Shown one piece after another: positions 1 through 8,722 of a stretch of DNA of 64,000 nucleotides. The DNA comes from Acaryochloris sp. CCMEE 5410. Its GTDB lineage: Bacteria; Cyanobacteriota; Cyanobacteriia; Thermosynechococcales; Thermosynechococcaceae. A program made the translations under genes and the position numbers. The notes under the pieces were generated by a model. The model saw only the letters and a list, made by a program, of their open reading frames with translations, did not search any database and was not told the DNA's origin. Each line of letters starts with the position of its first letter. Position 1 is the first letter of the stretch. The stretch is taken from the NCBI RefSeq assembly GCF_000238775.2, contig NZ_AFEJ02000001.1, positions 310,001 to 374,000 of the forward strand. The letters are read 5' to 3'.

Positions 1-1132
1 GGATGGTTCTACTGACCAACAGTAGAGAGACCGATGAGCCATCTAATCGATACTTTGAAGCAAGTCCCGGATTTCCGCAGTGCCCATGGCCGTATTCATC
101 CGTTATGGCTGCTGTTGCTATTGATGGTGATGGGCATGCTTGCTGGATATCAAGGGTACCGTCCGTTAGAAACCTTTGTGAGCGATTATCGCCAGCCTTT
201 AAGTGAGCTATTGGGGCTTGAGAGCCTCGAAGTTCCGTCTCACTGTACCTTTCGTCGAGTGATGAAGGGGCTTGACTTCCAAGCGTTGAGCCACCAATTT
301 GAAGCATGGATGCTCTCGAAAGCCCAGACTCACTCTCCCGATAATTATGCAGCCTCCATTGATGGCAAACGGATTCGTCAGGGGCTGACAGATGCCAAGG
401 GGAAGCAGCGTTTTGTAGGGTTGGTGAGTTTATTTGCGGTGGAAGCAGGCATCACCCTCAAGCTCGAAGCCCTCACTCAGGAGGATAATAGCGAAATCAA
501 AGTCGTCCAGGCACTGTTGGAAACCCTTCAACTCGATGGCTTGCTGATTACCATGGATGCCTTACACGCCCAAAAAACACTTGAGAAGATTGTGGCCTCG
601 GGTAACGACTATCTTGTGGCGGTCAAATCCAATCAGGGAAGACTTTACGACCACCTCCAGACTTACTTTGAGTGTCTTAAACCCATGGCTGAGCACATCC
701 ACTCCGCCCAAAGTAGAGGACGAGATGAACATCGGTGTATACAGGTTTATGAGCCTGTCGGCATAGCCCTACAAGAATGGGAGGCAATTCGCTCTGTGCT
801 TTGTGTCCAACGATGGGGCACTCGCAAAGGAAAGGAGTATCACAATACGGCCTATTACATCAGTTCAGCTGCCACCTCACCCCAGCATTGGCAATCTCTG
901 GTCCGAGAACATTGGGGCATTGAAAATCGGTTGCATTGGCCGAAGGATGTTGTTTTTGGCGAAGATGATTATCGACTCGAAGATGAACAAGCACTGCTCA
1001 ATTGGTCAGTGCTTAGAACTATTGGGATTAATATCCTGCGGCTAAACGACTATCAATCCCTCAAAACCGCGATGACTAAGCTTGCTAATCGGGTCGATAT
1101 TATTTTTTCGCTGCTAACTTAAAACAGCCCTG
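1..1132 (+). mobile_element. ISAs1-family insertion sequence, right part (left end outside window)
   Basis: The element contains the transposase at 34-1122. Its right terminus is visible at 1121-1132, where the stop codon runs into AAAACAGCCCTG; read from the outside this is CAGGGCTGTTTT, the kind of terminal repeat known for ISAs1 elements. The matching left repeat is not present, so the element starts before the window. No target duplication can be tested for that reason. Confidence 0.75.
34..1122 (+). CDS. ISAs1-family transposase
   Basis: 362-residue DDE transposase of the ISAs1 (H-repeat-associated) family, which cuts and pastes its own element. The N-terminal part (about residues 5-90) matches the DDE_Tnp_1-associated domain with RSAHGRIHPLWLLLLLMVMG-like sequence; the catalytic core starts near the Asp of ASIDGKRIRQ; the family hallmark HWGIENRLHW followed by DVVFGEDDYR lies near the C-terminus and provides the catalytic Glu. 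The length is normal for the family and the frame is intact, so it may still be active. The stop codon lies just before the right terminal repeat. The ATG at 34 gives the usual start of such proteins. Confidence 0.88.
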   Translation: MSHLIDTLKQVPDFRSAHGRIHPLWLLLLLMVMGMLAGYQGYRPLETFVSDYRQPLSELLGLESLEVPSHCTFRRVMKGLDFQALSHQFEAWMLSKAQTHSPDNYAASIDGKRIRQGLTDAKGKQRFVGLVSLFAVEAGITLKLEALTQEDNSEIKVVQALLETLQLDGLLITMDALHAQKTLEKIVASGNDYLVAVKSNQGRLYDHLQTYFECLKPMAEHIHSAQSRGRDEHRCIQVYEPVGIALQEWEAIRSVLCVQRWGTRKGKEYHNTAYYISSAATSPQHWQSLVREHWGIENRLHWPKDVVFGEDDYRLEDEQALLNWSVLRTIGINILRLNDYQSLKTAMTKLANRVDIIFSLLT

Positions 1133-1474
1133 GTGACAGGCCAATTAAAAAAATTAATTTATTGACCATGGAAAACTATCTGTAAGTAGAAAATTCTATA
1201 TTTTTTTGTCTCTCTATACTTCAAGCTTAACTCAGTTTTAAGTCAGCTATTCTCAGTTCTAAAGTCAGATACACATCTTCTTGAATATAGATAGATGCAG
1301 TTTAGATGGCTCTTATATGAGAGTTGCATGCTTCTTTGCACCCTAAAAGCACAGCTTTGAATTAGTCATTGCAAGATGCAAGTTATTTCTGATGTGGTTT
1401 TTCTTAGAAAAACCAGATAATGCTTTTTTCCTTTGACCATAGAGATAAAGTTTCTTCTAGTAACAGATGAAGTC
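1133..1474. other. intergenic, AT-rich, no gene seen
   Basis: Stretch between the end of the ISAs1 element and the sulfotransferase start. It is AT-rich with short T and A runs. No convincing reading frame, RNA gene or repeat was seen. A promoter for the downstream sulfotransferase must lie here but I could not pick clear -35 and -10 boxes. Confidence 0.5.
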
Positions 1475-2296
1475 ATGAGAATTACCCATATCCTGAATAA
1501 AGTTGATCGATTTCTCCACCCTTCTAATATCTATGCTCTTCAACCTGATCATGATCTTCTTAGGAAAAATCGATCACTTATAAAATTGAATGATATTGTT
1601 CTACTATCTTATCCAAGATCTGGAAATACTTGGTTGAGAAGACTCTTAGCAAACTCAATATTAGAGTCTCAGAAAAGTCTACTCTCAATACAGTCAGATA
1701 TTCCTTTTGAAACCGTAATCCCATCAATTTATACTCAAAGCTTAGAACCCAGTTGTTTACATAATTATCAAGACATCAGTCAACGTATCATTAAAAGTCA
1801 TGAGCATCGGGATGCCAAAGGACATCGAACCATTTATTTAATGCGTAACCCAGTTGATACTTTAGTATCTTGGTATCATTTTGTTTGTGGATCTCCAAAA
1901 CTTTTAAATCAATTTCCTTGGATACAAGATCTATCTATTGATGAGTTTTGCTTGAATGCTGTAGAAGGCTGGGTCAAACATATCCAACAGACCCGCAAGT
2001 ATGAAAATATCTTACTAGTTGAATATGAAAACTTATTTCAATACCCAAACCAAGTCCTTGGAGAAATCTTATCTTATTGCGGTATCCCCCAACACAATAT
2101 TGATCTAGATCGGGTAATTGAAAATCAGTCTATCCGTAAACTTAAGCCTGTCACACAATCACTAGAGTTAAGAAAAGGTGGGGTTGGACATGGCAATGTT
2201 GAGTTACAAGCAGATACTGTGGCAGAACTACAGAAATATCAGAACTTGATCGATACCAAATGGAAACCTGCAATTGAACTTATTACTCAGTCATAG
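1475..2296 (+). CDS. PAPS-dependent sulfotransferase domain protein
   Basis: Sulfotransferase of about 273 residues, expected to move a sulfuryl group from PAPS to an unknown acceptor. The 5'-phosphosulfate loop LSYPRSGNTWLR is near residue 45 and the 3'-phosphate-binding region is RNPVDTLVSWYHF near residue 130; both are hallmarks of this P-loop-like family. I start it at the ATG at 1475; a longer in-frame TTG start at 1433 is possible, and neither has a clear ribosome-binding site. The gene is clearly more AT-rich than the core genes and has no HIP1 site, which with the IS next door suggests lateral acquisition. The substrate (sugar, lipid or peptide) cannot be read from the sequence. Confidence 0.8.
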   Translation: MRITHILNKVDRFLHPSNIYALQPDHDLLRKNRSLIKLNDIVLLSYPRSGNTWLRRLLANSILESQKSLLSIQSDIPFETVIPSIYTQSLEPSCLHNYQDISQRIIKSHEHRDAKGHRTIYLMRNPVDTLVSWYHFVCGSPKLLNQFPWIQDLSIDEFCLNAVEGWVKHIQQTRKYENILLVEYENLFQYPNQVLGEILSYCGIPQHNIDLDRVIENQSIRKLKPVTQSLELRKGGVGHGNVELQADTVAELQKYQNLIDTKWKPAIELITQS

Positions 2297-2344
2297 TAAT
2301 TTCGACAGGCTAGATTGAGGATAGAGTCTGGTGAGTTTAGTGTG

Positions 2345-2401
2345 CAACTAATTACGGGTTTTATTTCGTGGGTAAGATTGACTAAAACCCGTAATTAGTT
2401 G
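2345..2401. terminator. 19-bp perfect inverted repeat between convergent genes
   Basis: CAACTAATTACGGGTTTTA at 2345-2363 is repeated exactly in inverted orientation at 2383-2401, with a 19-base spacer. It lies between the stops of the sulfotransferase (plus) and cydB (minus), so a two-way transcription terminator is the simplest reading. There is no long T tract after either arm and the stem is unusually long, so a miniature mobile repeat is an alternative. Confidence 0.5.
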
Positions 2402-2405
2402 GACC

Positions 2406-3422
2406 TTAATCGCTCTCATGAGCTTGGGTGATTTTCCCCCTAAAGACCACATAGTTATAAATGTTGTAGAACAACATAATCGGGATTAAGAAACCAATAA
2501 AGATGATCATAAAAACCAGGGCACTTGGCGAAGCAGCAGCCTGATAGATTGTAACTTGAGGGGGGATGATGTACGGAAAGATGATTAACCCCAGACCTAA
2601 AAAAGAGAGTAAGAAAATCAGCACTGTCCAAACAAAGGGCATCCGCTCTTGCTCCTTGCCGAGACTTTGCAATAACAGAGCTACAAATAAGCTGCCTAAT
2701 AGGGGAATAGCGGCAAAAAAATAAAATAGAGGTGGATCAAACATGCGATCGCGCATCTGTTCGTATAACACCGGCGTACTCACCGTAATAAATACTGCCC
2801 CCAGAAACGTCGTTACAGCCGCTAATTTAGCCGTTTTATAGTGGGTTTGTTGCAGCGCGCCCGTCGTCTTCATTACCAAATAGGTGGAACCAATCAGGAC
2901 ATACCCTTGAATCAGCGTTAGAGCGACCAGAACTGATTTCCAGCTCAACCAATCCCATACACCCCCCACAAAATGGCCAGCAGTATCTACCGTAATTCCC
3001 TCAAATACGGTTCCTACGGCAAAACCTTGACCTAAGGCTGCCATAAAACTCCCTGCGCCAAAGGCAATATTCCACAGCTGCTTGCTGCGAACCGAATTTT
3101 CCCGAAACTCAAATGCGATCGCCCGCAAGATCAGTCCGCCCACCATCAGACTGACGGGAATATACAGGGCGTGTAATACCGTGGCATAGGCTAACGGGAA
3201 AGCGCCAAACAATGTTCCCCCCACCAGCACCAGCCAGGTTTCATTGGCATCCCAAATATTGCCCAAACTGGTCATTAAAATGCTGCGACTTTCCTCATTT
3301 GAGGCTGTTAGGGACAAAATCCCCACCCCTAAATCAAATCCATCCAGGGTGACATAGAGGAAAAGAAACAACCCTAGAATCACAAACCAGACCTGGGGCA
3401 GAAAATGTTCTAATGCTTCCAT
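2406..3422 (-). CDS. cydB: cytochrome bd-type quinol oxidase subunit II
   Basis: Membrane subunit CydB (338 residues, about eight to nine hydrophobic segments) of the bd-type terminal oxidase, which passes electrons from the quinol pool to oxygen in the thylakoid or plasma membrane. The start MEALEHFLPQVWFVILGLFL and the motif DGFDLGVG near residue 28 are typical of CydB, as is the NIWDANETWLV segment near residue 55. Its start has AGAGG seven bases ahead, and this ribosome-binding site overlaps the end of cydA, so the two are translated together. Length and motifs are normal. Confidence 0.95.
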   Translation of the reverse strand: MEALEHFLPQVWFVILGLFLFLYVTLDGFDLGVGILSLTASNEESRSILMTSLGNIWDANETWLVLVGGTLFGAFPLAYATVLHALYIPVSLMVGGLILRAIAFEFRENSVRSKQLWNIAFGAGSFMAALGQGFAVGTVFEGITVDTAGHFVGGVWDWLSWKSVLVALTLIQGYVLIGSTYLVMKTTGALQQTHYKTAKLAAVTTFLGAVFITVSTPVLYEQMRDRMFDPPLFYFFAAIPLLGSLFVALLLQSLGKEQERMPFVWTVLIFLLSFLGLGLIIFPYIIPPQVTIYQAAASPSALVFMIIFIGFLIPIMLFYNIYNYVVFRGKITQAHESD

Positions 3423-3432
3423 AAACGAACCT

Positions 3433-4875
3433 CTACTGTTGGGTTTCTATGGGACGCTGATCCGGCTGATGCTGCATGGGTTCAACCTCAAGGCTGTCTT
3501 TACCAATCACCTGAGGTAGGGGCAGCTCCAAATTAGGACCCTTACGAATAATCCGGCTGCCAAAATACAGTGCTCCCACAAATAACAGACTGTACATACC
3601 CGCAAACCCCACCAGAGAGGTTAGAACTTCAGGAGCTGGCAGAGGCGTGGCCATATCTGCGGTGCGTAACTCACCATAAACCGTCCAGGGTTGGCGGCCA
3701 ACACAGCGGACAATCCAGCCACATTCCACTGCGACATAGCCCATGGGAGCTGCGAGCAGCCATCCCCACAGCATCAGTTTTTGATCAACGATCGTCTCCG
3801 CAGTCAGTTTGCCCCGGAGCCATCGCCATAAGCTAAAACCCATCAACCCTGCTAAGAAAACGCCAATCCCACTCATGATTCGAAAGGAATAGTAAATTAA
3901 TCCCACCATATGGGGCCGATCCTGGGGTTCCCACTCGTTTAAACCTTGTACGGGCTCCGATAGGGTGGGCTTCAACTCCAATAAATAGCTGAGCATTCCT
4001 GGGACTTTGACTTCCCATTCATTGCGCTCCTTCTGATCATTGGGCAAGGCGACCAAGCTCCAGGCCGGAGACGAGCCAGCAGGAATGGTGTCCCACTGGG
4101 CTTCCATGGCCGCCAATTTAGAAGGCTGGTAGTGATAGACCTGCTCAGCGCTGAGATGACCGATAAAAATCTGGAGTGGGGCAACGACGAAGGCAACAGC
4201 CAGAACCACCTTCAGAGATCGTCCAAAAAAGTCTGGATGACGGTGATTGAGGATATACCAGGCACTAATGCCCCCAATCACAAACAAAGACGTTTCTAGG
4301 GTGGCGAAAAACATATGCAGAAAGCTATTCAGCATAAAGGGGTTTAGAATCGCCTGGAAGTAATCGCTGACGATAAACTTACCCCCAATAAATTCTCCCC
4401 CCGCTGGCGTTTGTAACCAGGAATTCGCAGTCAAAATCCAGAAGGTGGAAAGGTTTGCACCAAAAGCAACCATGATCGTCGCTAGCCAGTGCACCAACGG
4501 GGGGACTCGGTCCCAACCAAACAGCATAATCCCCAAAAAGCCCGCTTCGAGCATAAAGGCCATTGCCCCTTCAAAGCCCAGAATACTGCCAAAAAAATCT
4601 CCGACAGCTTCCGAGAACGGTGCCCAGTTGGTACCGAACTGAAACTCCATGGGTAAGCCAGAAGCCACACCAATCCCAAAATTCAAGACATAGAGCTTGG
4701 CCCAGAATCGGGCATGGAGATAATAATCACGATTTCGGGTTTTTAGCCATAACCCTTCAACTACGACTAAATAAATGGCCATCCCAGTCGATAAGACGGG
4801 CCAAAGCATATGAAAAATAGCTGTCAAGGCAAACTGCATCCTTGACAGCACAACCGTATCAGACAAAAAATCCAT
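3433..4875 (-). CDS. cydA: cytochrome bd-type quinol oxidase subunit I
   Basis: CydA, 480 residues, the haem-bearing subunit that oxidises quinol and reduces oxygen. Visible hallmarks are the N-terminal haem ligand region ALTAIFHMLWP (His near 22), the LNSFLHMFFATLETS segment with another haem-ligand His, and the family signature GRQPW near residue 394. The protein is shorter than E. coli CydA and the quinol loop between helices is short, as in the cyanide-insensitive (CIO-type) oxidases that cyanobacteria usually have. cydB follows after ten bases, so they form an operon; the oxygenase gene 135 bases upstream on the same strand could belong to it. Confidence 0.95.
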   Translation of the reverse strand: MDFLSDTVVLSRMQFALTAIFHMLWPVLSTGMAIYLVVVEGLWLKTRNRDYYLHARFWAKLYVLNFGIGVASGLPMEFQFGTNWAPFSEAVGDFFGSILGFEGAMAFMLEAGFLGIMLFGWDRVPPLVHWLATIMVAFGANLSTFWILTANSWLQTPAGGEFIGGKFIVSDYFQAILNPFMLNSFLHMFFATLETSLFVIGGISAWYILNHRHPDFFGRSLKVVLAVAFVVAPLQIFIGHLSAEQVYHYQPSKLAAMEAQWDTIPAGSSPAWSLVALPNDQKERNEWEVKVPGMLSYLLELKPTLSEPVQGLNEWEPQDRPHMVGLIYYSFRIMSGIGVFLAGLMGFSLWRWLRGKLTAETIVDQKLMLWGWLLAAPMGYVAVECGWIVRCVGRQPWTVYGELRTADMATPLPAPEVLTSLVGFAGMYSLLFVGALYFGSRIIRKGPNLELPLPQVIGKDSLEVEPMQHQPDQRPIETQQ

Positions 4876-5010
4876 AGGGGCAACCTATTGACGGAGCGGA
4901 ATGAAAGATCCATAGTTCATCCCTCCCCCTTGTAACAAATCTGGCCAAAGCTTTGCCAAAGACGGTTTGTAGAACTTATCAGTTCATGAATGAAGTTGAT
5001 GACCCAGGAC

Positions 5011-5928
5011 TTATCCCGTCACCCACTCCCGCATTACATAGCGAATCAGTAAAATCAAACGATCCCCTGATGTGGGCTGTGCGCCTTTGTGAAAGACTTG
5101 GGGTTCTTCCGCAAAACCAAACCCCGCCTCTCCTTCTAGGCTGACTAAGGAGTCTTGGCCGTAATGGTTGATCAGATCTTCATCCGAACGAAAGCGCGAT
5201 AGGGTGATTTTATCTGTCAAACGTTTGTGATCGTGGGTGCCCCGCACAATCATATGAGGGCCACAGGCAGAATCCACTTTGGTGAGATAAAAGAAAAATC
5301 TTAAGGCCCCAAAATCATCCACATCATAGTGAAACCGCTGGCCTGCATGGTCGATATCATAGGGAGGAACATTGGCATAACTCCACCACAACCTTGAGCC
5401 GTTATGAATCGGCCGTACACCCAAATAGCCCTGAGCAATCTTCAATAGCTTGGGATCGTGGATAATGCGCTGAATTGCCGGGCAATCGAGAAAGGTTTCT
5501 GGATATCGCCCCCTAGAGTAGAGCTTATTGTACTGAGGTGCTGTGGAGTCATTATTTGCCTCAGTTTGGGGAGGGATATAAGCTGGCCCGTCATGGTCAG
5601 GGTAATAGTCAATGGTTTCTAGAAATTGAAAAATTTCCTGAACTGTAGCTGATGGGAGAGTTATGTCTGGGTAAAATCCATCTTTTTTGATGCCATTGAC
5701 AACGGTATTAACCTGTAAGTCTGAGAATAAAGAATCTCTATTTTCTATGCCAAAAAAGAGAGAATTATTCGTTTTATTGCTTTGAGTACTGCCATAAAGG
5801 CGAGTTATCAGCTTCCGCATTGTGCTAAAGCGACTTAAAGCATACATGAGAAACCAATCTGGTTTGCGTAGCTTGAACAAAACGTGTTGAAGTCGTCCAA
5901 GAACAGCAGTATTCATAAGCAGACTCAA
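5011..5928 (-). CDS. PhyH-type Fe(II)/2-oxoglutarate oxygenase
   Basis: Protein of 305 residues with the metal site expected of phytanoyl-CoA-dioxygenase-like enzymes: HYD (His200, Asp202), a distal His280 in VFHKGAQP and Arg290 in DRLILLIRY for 2-oxoglutarate. Such enzymes hydroxylate or otherwise oxidise small molecules in the cytoplasm; the substrate here is unknown. The first about 60 residues (basic, partly hydrophobic) are not part of the fold. A second Met at residue 5 could be the true start. It ends 135 bases before cydA on the same strand, so co-transcription with the oxidase is possible but not shown. Confidence 0.75.
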   Translation of the reverse strand: MSLLMNTAVLGRLQHVLFKLRKPDWFLMYALSRFSTMRKLITRLYGSTQSNKTNNSLFFGIENRDSLFSDLQVNTVVNGIKKDGFYPDITLPSATVQEIFQFLETIDYYPDHDGPAYIPPQTEANNDSTAPQYNKLYSRGRYPETFLDCPAIQRIIHDPKLLKIAQGYLGVRPIHNGSRLWWSYANVPPYDIDHAGQRFHYDVDDFGALRFFFYLTKVDSACGPHMIVRGTHDHKRLTDKITLSRFRSDEDLINHYGQDSLVSLEGEAGFGFAEEPQVFHKGAQPTSGDRLILLIRYVMREWVTG

Positions 5929-6099
5929 CTTAGTAGGTAACCCTAAAAACTCTCTCGTAAAAGTATTTTCAACCCACTGAGCTGAATTTTGCGGAAGCCC
6001 TAGTGTAACTTATATTAATTGTTTGTGATGTGATTTAAATCCCAATCCAAAATAATAGAAAAGAATTGAGTTAATGAACGGTTAACTATAGATGTCGCC

Positions 6100-6139
6100 A
6101 AAAAAAAAGGAAATCTTATTCTAGGTGAAGATTTCCTTT
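6100..6139 (-). terminator. intrinsic terminator after the Get3d-type gene
   Basis: On the minus strand GGAAATCTT, an 11-base loop including CACCTAGAATA, and AAGATTTCC form a nine-pair stem (extended by A-T pairs) directly followed by a run of eight T. This is a textbook Rho-independent terminator placed about 45 bases after the stop of the ATPase gene. Confidence 0.85.
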
Positions 6140-6182
6140 CTATAAAGTTCCGAGCGAACAAAAATATGATTTGGGAAAAAAT

Positions 6183-7283
6183 CTAAAAAGTGATCGTTAA
6201 GTACCCACCTTGAAATTTTGCAGCTTTCACAGGCTTGCCACGAAGCTCAGATGGGAGAAAAATATTTCTTCGTTGGTCTCCTGCTTCAATGGTCACTTCT
6301 GGACCATATTGGGTTAATTTAACCTGGGATTTTTCAAATTTGGGCAGAAATAACTTCACCTGACCCTGGATAATGTCAATTTCAATCGGTTTAGGAGCTT
6401 TTGCAGCTTGTTTTAAATCCGGTAGGGCTGCGATTAAGGGCTGCCAATCTCCGGTGTGCTCGGGCAGGGTGACTACAGAGAGTGGATCAAATGCAGTTTG
6501 CAAAGCTGAGGGATTGAGGGGCGTTCTAGCAGGATTGGCAATTACACCCCCTACGCTTAACCCCACTTGCTGGGCGCTGCCCCAATAGTACTGGGCAGTT
6601 GCGATCGCAACCTCGTCTCCCGTGGTAACCAAGTAAGCCGCCACCCGATTCGGATCGGAGATTGCCCGCTTGGCATCATCTAAAACAGCATTGGCGCGTT
6701 CCGTCGGTTCAGCGAAATTATCCCCAGCCAAATTAACCGTAAATACGGCTGCCGTAACGGGCTGAACAAAGGGAGATAGGGCTTTACCTAAATCGGAATC
6801 AGCAATGACTTGGCGAAATCGGCGGGCATACCAACTGAGAATTTCCGGTGTGCCTACCATCCGCAGGGTAGACAGATCGCCCGGCCCGTCGTAAATAATG
6901 ACGTCATAACTGCCGCTACCCTCATACTCCCGTAGAGCATTGAGGGCGAGGGCACTATCCATTCCGGGCAAAATGCCGAGTTCTTGACCAAAGACCGTCT
7001 TAAAAAAAGGCGTGCGAACATATTCTGCTTCGAGTTTCTTGAGGTCTTCCCAAGCTTTCTCTAGCAAAACCGTGCTGCGGAGCTGCACTGCTTTTAAGTT
7101 GACGCCGAGTTCTTGAGGTTCCGTGCCAATTGGGGCACCCATCATTAAATCAAAACCGGGACCCGGGTTCTGACTGGCTAATAAGACCCGATATCCCTGT
7201 TCAGCGAATTGTTTTGCCGCTGCGATCGCAACCGTCGTCCGCCCAGTACCACCTTTTCCTAAGAAGGTCAGAAGAAATGCCAT
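6183..7283 (-). CDS. Get3d-type ArsA/GET3-fold ATPase with C-terminal Hsp20-like domain
   Basis: 366-residue P-loop ATPase of the ArsA/Get3 group. The deviant Walker A is LGKGGTGRTT at residues 8-17: the signature Lys10 is kept while the usual P-loop Lys is Arg15. The switch region DGPGDLSTLRM follows near residue 131. The last about 60 residues (from KLFLPKFEKS) form a beta-rich alpha-crystallin-like domain ending in GGYLTITF. This architecture matches Get3d, a branch of Get3 described from photosynthetic organisms, whose client is not settled. It starts six bases after the stop of petP, so the two are probably one transcript, and a clear terminator follows it. Confidence 0.82.
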   Translation of the reverse strand: MAFLLTFLGKGGTGRTTVAIAAAKQFAEQGYRVLLASQNPGPGFDLMMGAPIGTEPQELGVNLKAVQLRSTVLLEKAWEDLKKLEAEYVRTPFFKTVFGQELGILPGMDSALALNALREYEGSGSYDVIIYDGPGDLSTLRMVGTPEILSWYARRFRQVIADSDLGKALSPFVQPVTAAVFTVNLAGDNFAEPTERANAVLDDAKRAISDPNRVAAYLVTTGDEVAIATAQYYWGSAQQVGLSVGGVIANPARTPLNPSALQTAFDPLSVVTLPEHTGDWQPLIAALPDLKQAAKAPKPIEIDIIQGQVKLFLPKFEKSQVKLTQYGPEVTIEAGDQRRNIFLPSELRGKPVKAAKFQGGYLTITF

Positions 7284-7289
7284 TCAGGA

Positions 7290-7487
7290 TTACCGTCGTC
7301 CAGTCTCTAGCTCTTCTTCGAAAAACCAGCTACTGGTTTTGTCACTAAAGGCAACAACGACGCCAATACCACTACCATCGGTCATTTTGAACTCTTGAAT
7401 CGTACCCATTTCACCAACTTTATCGTTGAGGGCACTCGAAAATCGATCGCGAATTTGGCAAACGCGAACTTTCTGACCTAACTTCAT
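7290..7487 (-). CDS. petP: cytochrome b6f-associated subunit PetP (DUF2862)
   Basis: Small protein (65 residues from MKLGQKVRVCQIRD) of the DUF2862/PetP family, an SH3-like peripheral subunit of cyanobacterial cytochrome b6f that tunes linear electron flow. The conserved MGTIQEFKMTDGSGIGVVV stretch and the WFFEEEL end are the recognisable parts. I choose the ATG at 7487 because AGAGG lies nine bases before it and family members start with this sequence; a longer reading from 7523 adds 12 residues but has no ribosome-binding site. It lies between a small unknown gene and the Get3d-type gene, all on the minus strand. Confidence 0.8.
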   Translation of the reverse strand: MKLGQKVRVCQIRDRFSSALNDKVGEMGTIQEFKMTDGSGIGVVVAFSDKTSSWFFEEELETGRR

Positions 7488-7588
7488 CACTTGATACCTC
7501 TGCAAGAAAACGGACCAATCCATAGTCTAGCAGGCTTGAGGTCTTTATACCGTAAGGATTTAAGCCTATTGTTAAGAAAAAATGTGGT

Positions 7589-7611
7589 AAACCCCTGTCA
7601 TTTTGGGGGTT
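7589..7611 (-). terminator. hairpin at the end of the 98-residue gene
   Basis: On the minus strand AACCCC, a ten-base loop and GGGGTT form a stem that overlaps the stop codon of the gene ending at 7610; a TTTTTTCTT stretch follows about ten bases later. It probably separates that gene from petP, though some read-through is likely because the tail is not directly attached. Confidence 0.45.
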
Positions 7612-7906
7612 ATTTTACGAGTCGTTGAACTTCGATCCAGTGAATTGCTTCGTTTAAGGTTTGAGCGTAAAAGGATTTCCCCGAACAGGGATCGGCAACC
7701 TGCCACCAGACTTCACCCTTGTAATTACTCTTTTTCTCAAGGCTCAATTGAGATCGATGAGACAGTTTTTGAGAAGCCTGCTGAAGCACACTCAACAAAC
7801 CCGAACTATGGTGTTGATGCGTAGATGCTGTGGTTGCACCCCTTGGTGCAGCAAGGGAAGATCGATATTGCTGATCCACCGATAGAGAAGGCAATTGACT
7901 AAACAT
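7610..7906 (-). CDS. small conserved-looking protein of unknown function
   Basis: 98-residue soluble protein. The first half is rich in Ser, His and Gln and probably disordered; the second half (from about residue 55) has a compact pattern, GEVWWQVADPCSGKSFYAQT followed by LNEAIHWIEVQRL, that looks like a real small fold. A GGGG and AGG stretch lies just before the ATG. I do not recognise a function. It is upstream of petP on the same strand. Confidence 0.6.
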   Translation of the reverse strand: MFSQLPSLSVDQQYRSSLAAPRGATTASTHQHHSSGLLSVLQQASQKLSHRSQLSLEKKSNYKGEVWWQVADPCSGKSFYAQTLNEAIHWIEVQRLVK

Positions 7907-8166
7907 CCTAAAAACCCCGCTGTCAAAAATGTATTCAATCTTACTCTTTATAAGACCTGTCAGCTCACGTCTAGAAAGATACGCAAGATACCAAAAACCA
8001 TATTCCGATCCCTCTCAACAAAACAGCATTTCAATCACCCTGCTCGATAGACTGAGATCACTGCAGTTTCTAGATTTCATCAGTAGCTCACTTTTCAACC
8101 TCCCATCACAGCTGAGCCGTTTCCACAAGGCATTTAAACCCTCAACCTTTGTCAGAGAGACCGTAT

Positions 8167-8583
8167 ATGGATAATCAACCCCTTAAGCAATCCGTCCAAA
8201 TGGCAGTCGTTATGGGCATTTTCCTACCCCTTGCCGAAACCGTCCGACGCTCCAACCATATTTTGGATATCTCGCGCTTTCTGAACTGGTTTGATGATTA
8301 CATTCTGGGAGGCGTGCTGTTGCTGGCAGCATACTTAGTCCTTCGCCAGGTCGCCAATGGCATTACCTATCTCGTCGCAGCTTGGTCTTTTGCCGCAGGA
8401 GCGCTCGCTCTGAGCTTTTTAGGACAACTCGATTACTTCAGGACCCACACAGCTGATCCAGGCATCTTTAACACAGCCTTTATCGTCTTTGCCAAGGGGA
8501 TGATCTTTATCTACCTGATGGTTGGCCTAGGGCTAGCCATCAAAGCCAACGCGATCCGAGAAAAACAACTACTGCAGAAATAG
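8167..8583 (+). CDS. small integral membrane protein, unknown function
   Basis: 138-residue protein from the ATG at 8167, which has AGAGAG seven bases upstream; a TTG at 8149 would add six residues. Three to four hydrophobic stretches are visible: about residues 12-27, 45-62, 66-86 and 108-128. The sequence LNWFDDYILGGVLLLAAYL is notable. No catalytic motif seen. It stands alone between the minus-strand petP cluster and the pRiA4b-like gene. Confidence 0.7.
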   Translation: MDNQPLKQSVQMAVVMGIFLPLAETVRRSNHILDISRFLNWFDDYILGGVLLLAAYLVLRQVANGITYLVAAWSFAAGALALSFLGQLDYFRTHTADPGIFNTAFIVFAKGMIFIYLMVGLGLAIKANAIREKQLLQK

Positions 8584-8722
8584 CCCCAACTACCAAAGAA
8601 TAGATCCAAGACAAACTGTTCGATTATTGAAGCGGGAAAGATCAACCGATTGAATTCTAACACCTTGATGGGAAGCGAACTAGTCGGTACCCTCATAGAT
8701 ATCTGCTCTGAGGATCTAGATC

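Noticed and set aside
2345-2401. Possible telomere (resolvase target) palindrome
   Set aside because: Telomere sites are continuous long palindromes; here the arms are separated by 19 bases, so the terminator reading is better.
7929-8174. 81-residue plus-strand reading upstream of the membrane protein at 8167
   Set aside because: Poor composition for a protein, no ribosome-binding site, and overlaps the start of the better-supported gene.
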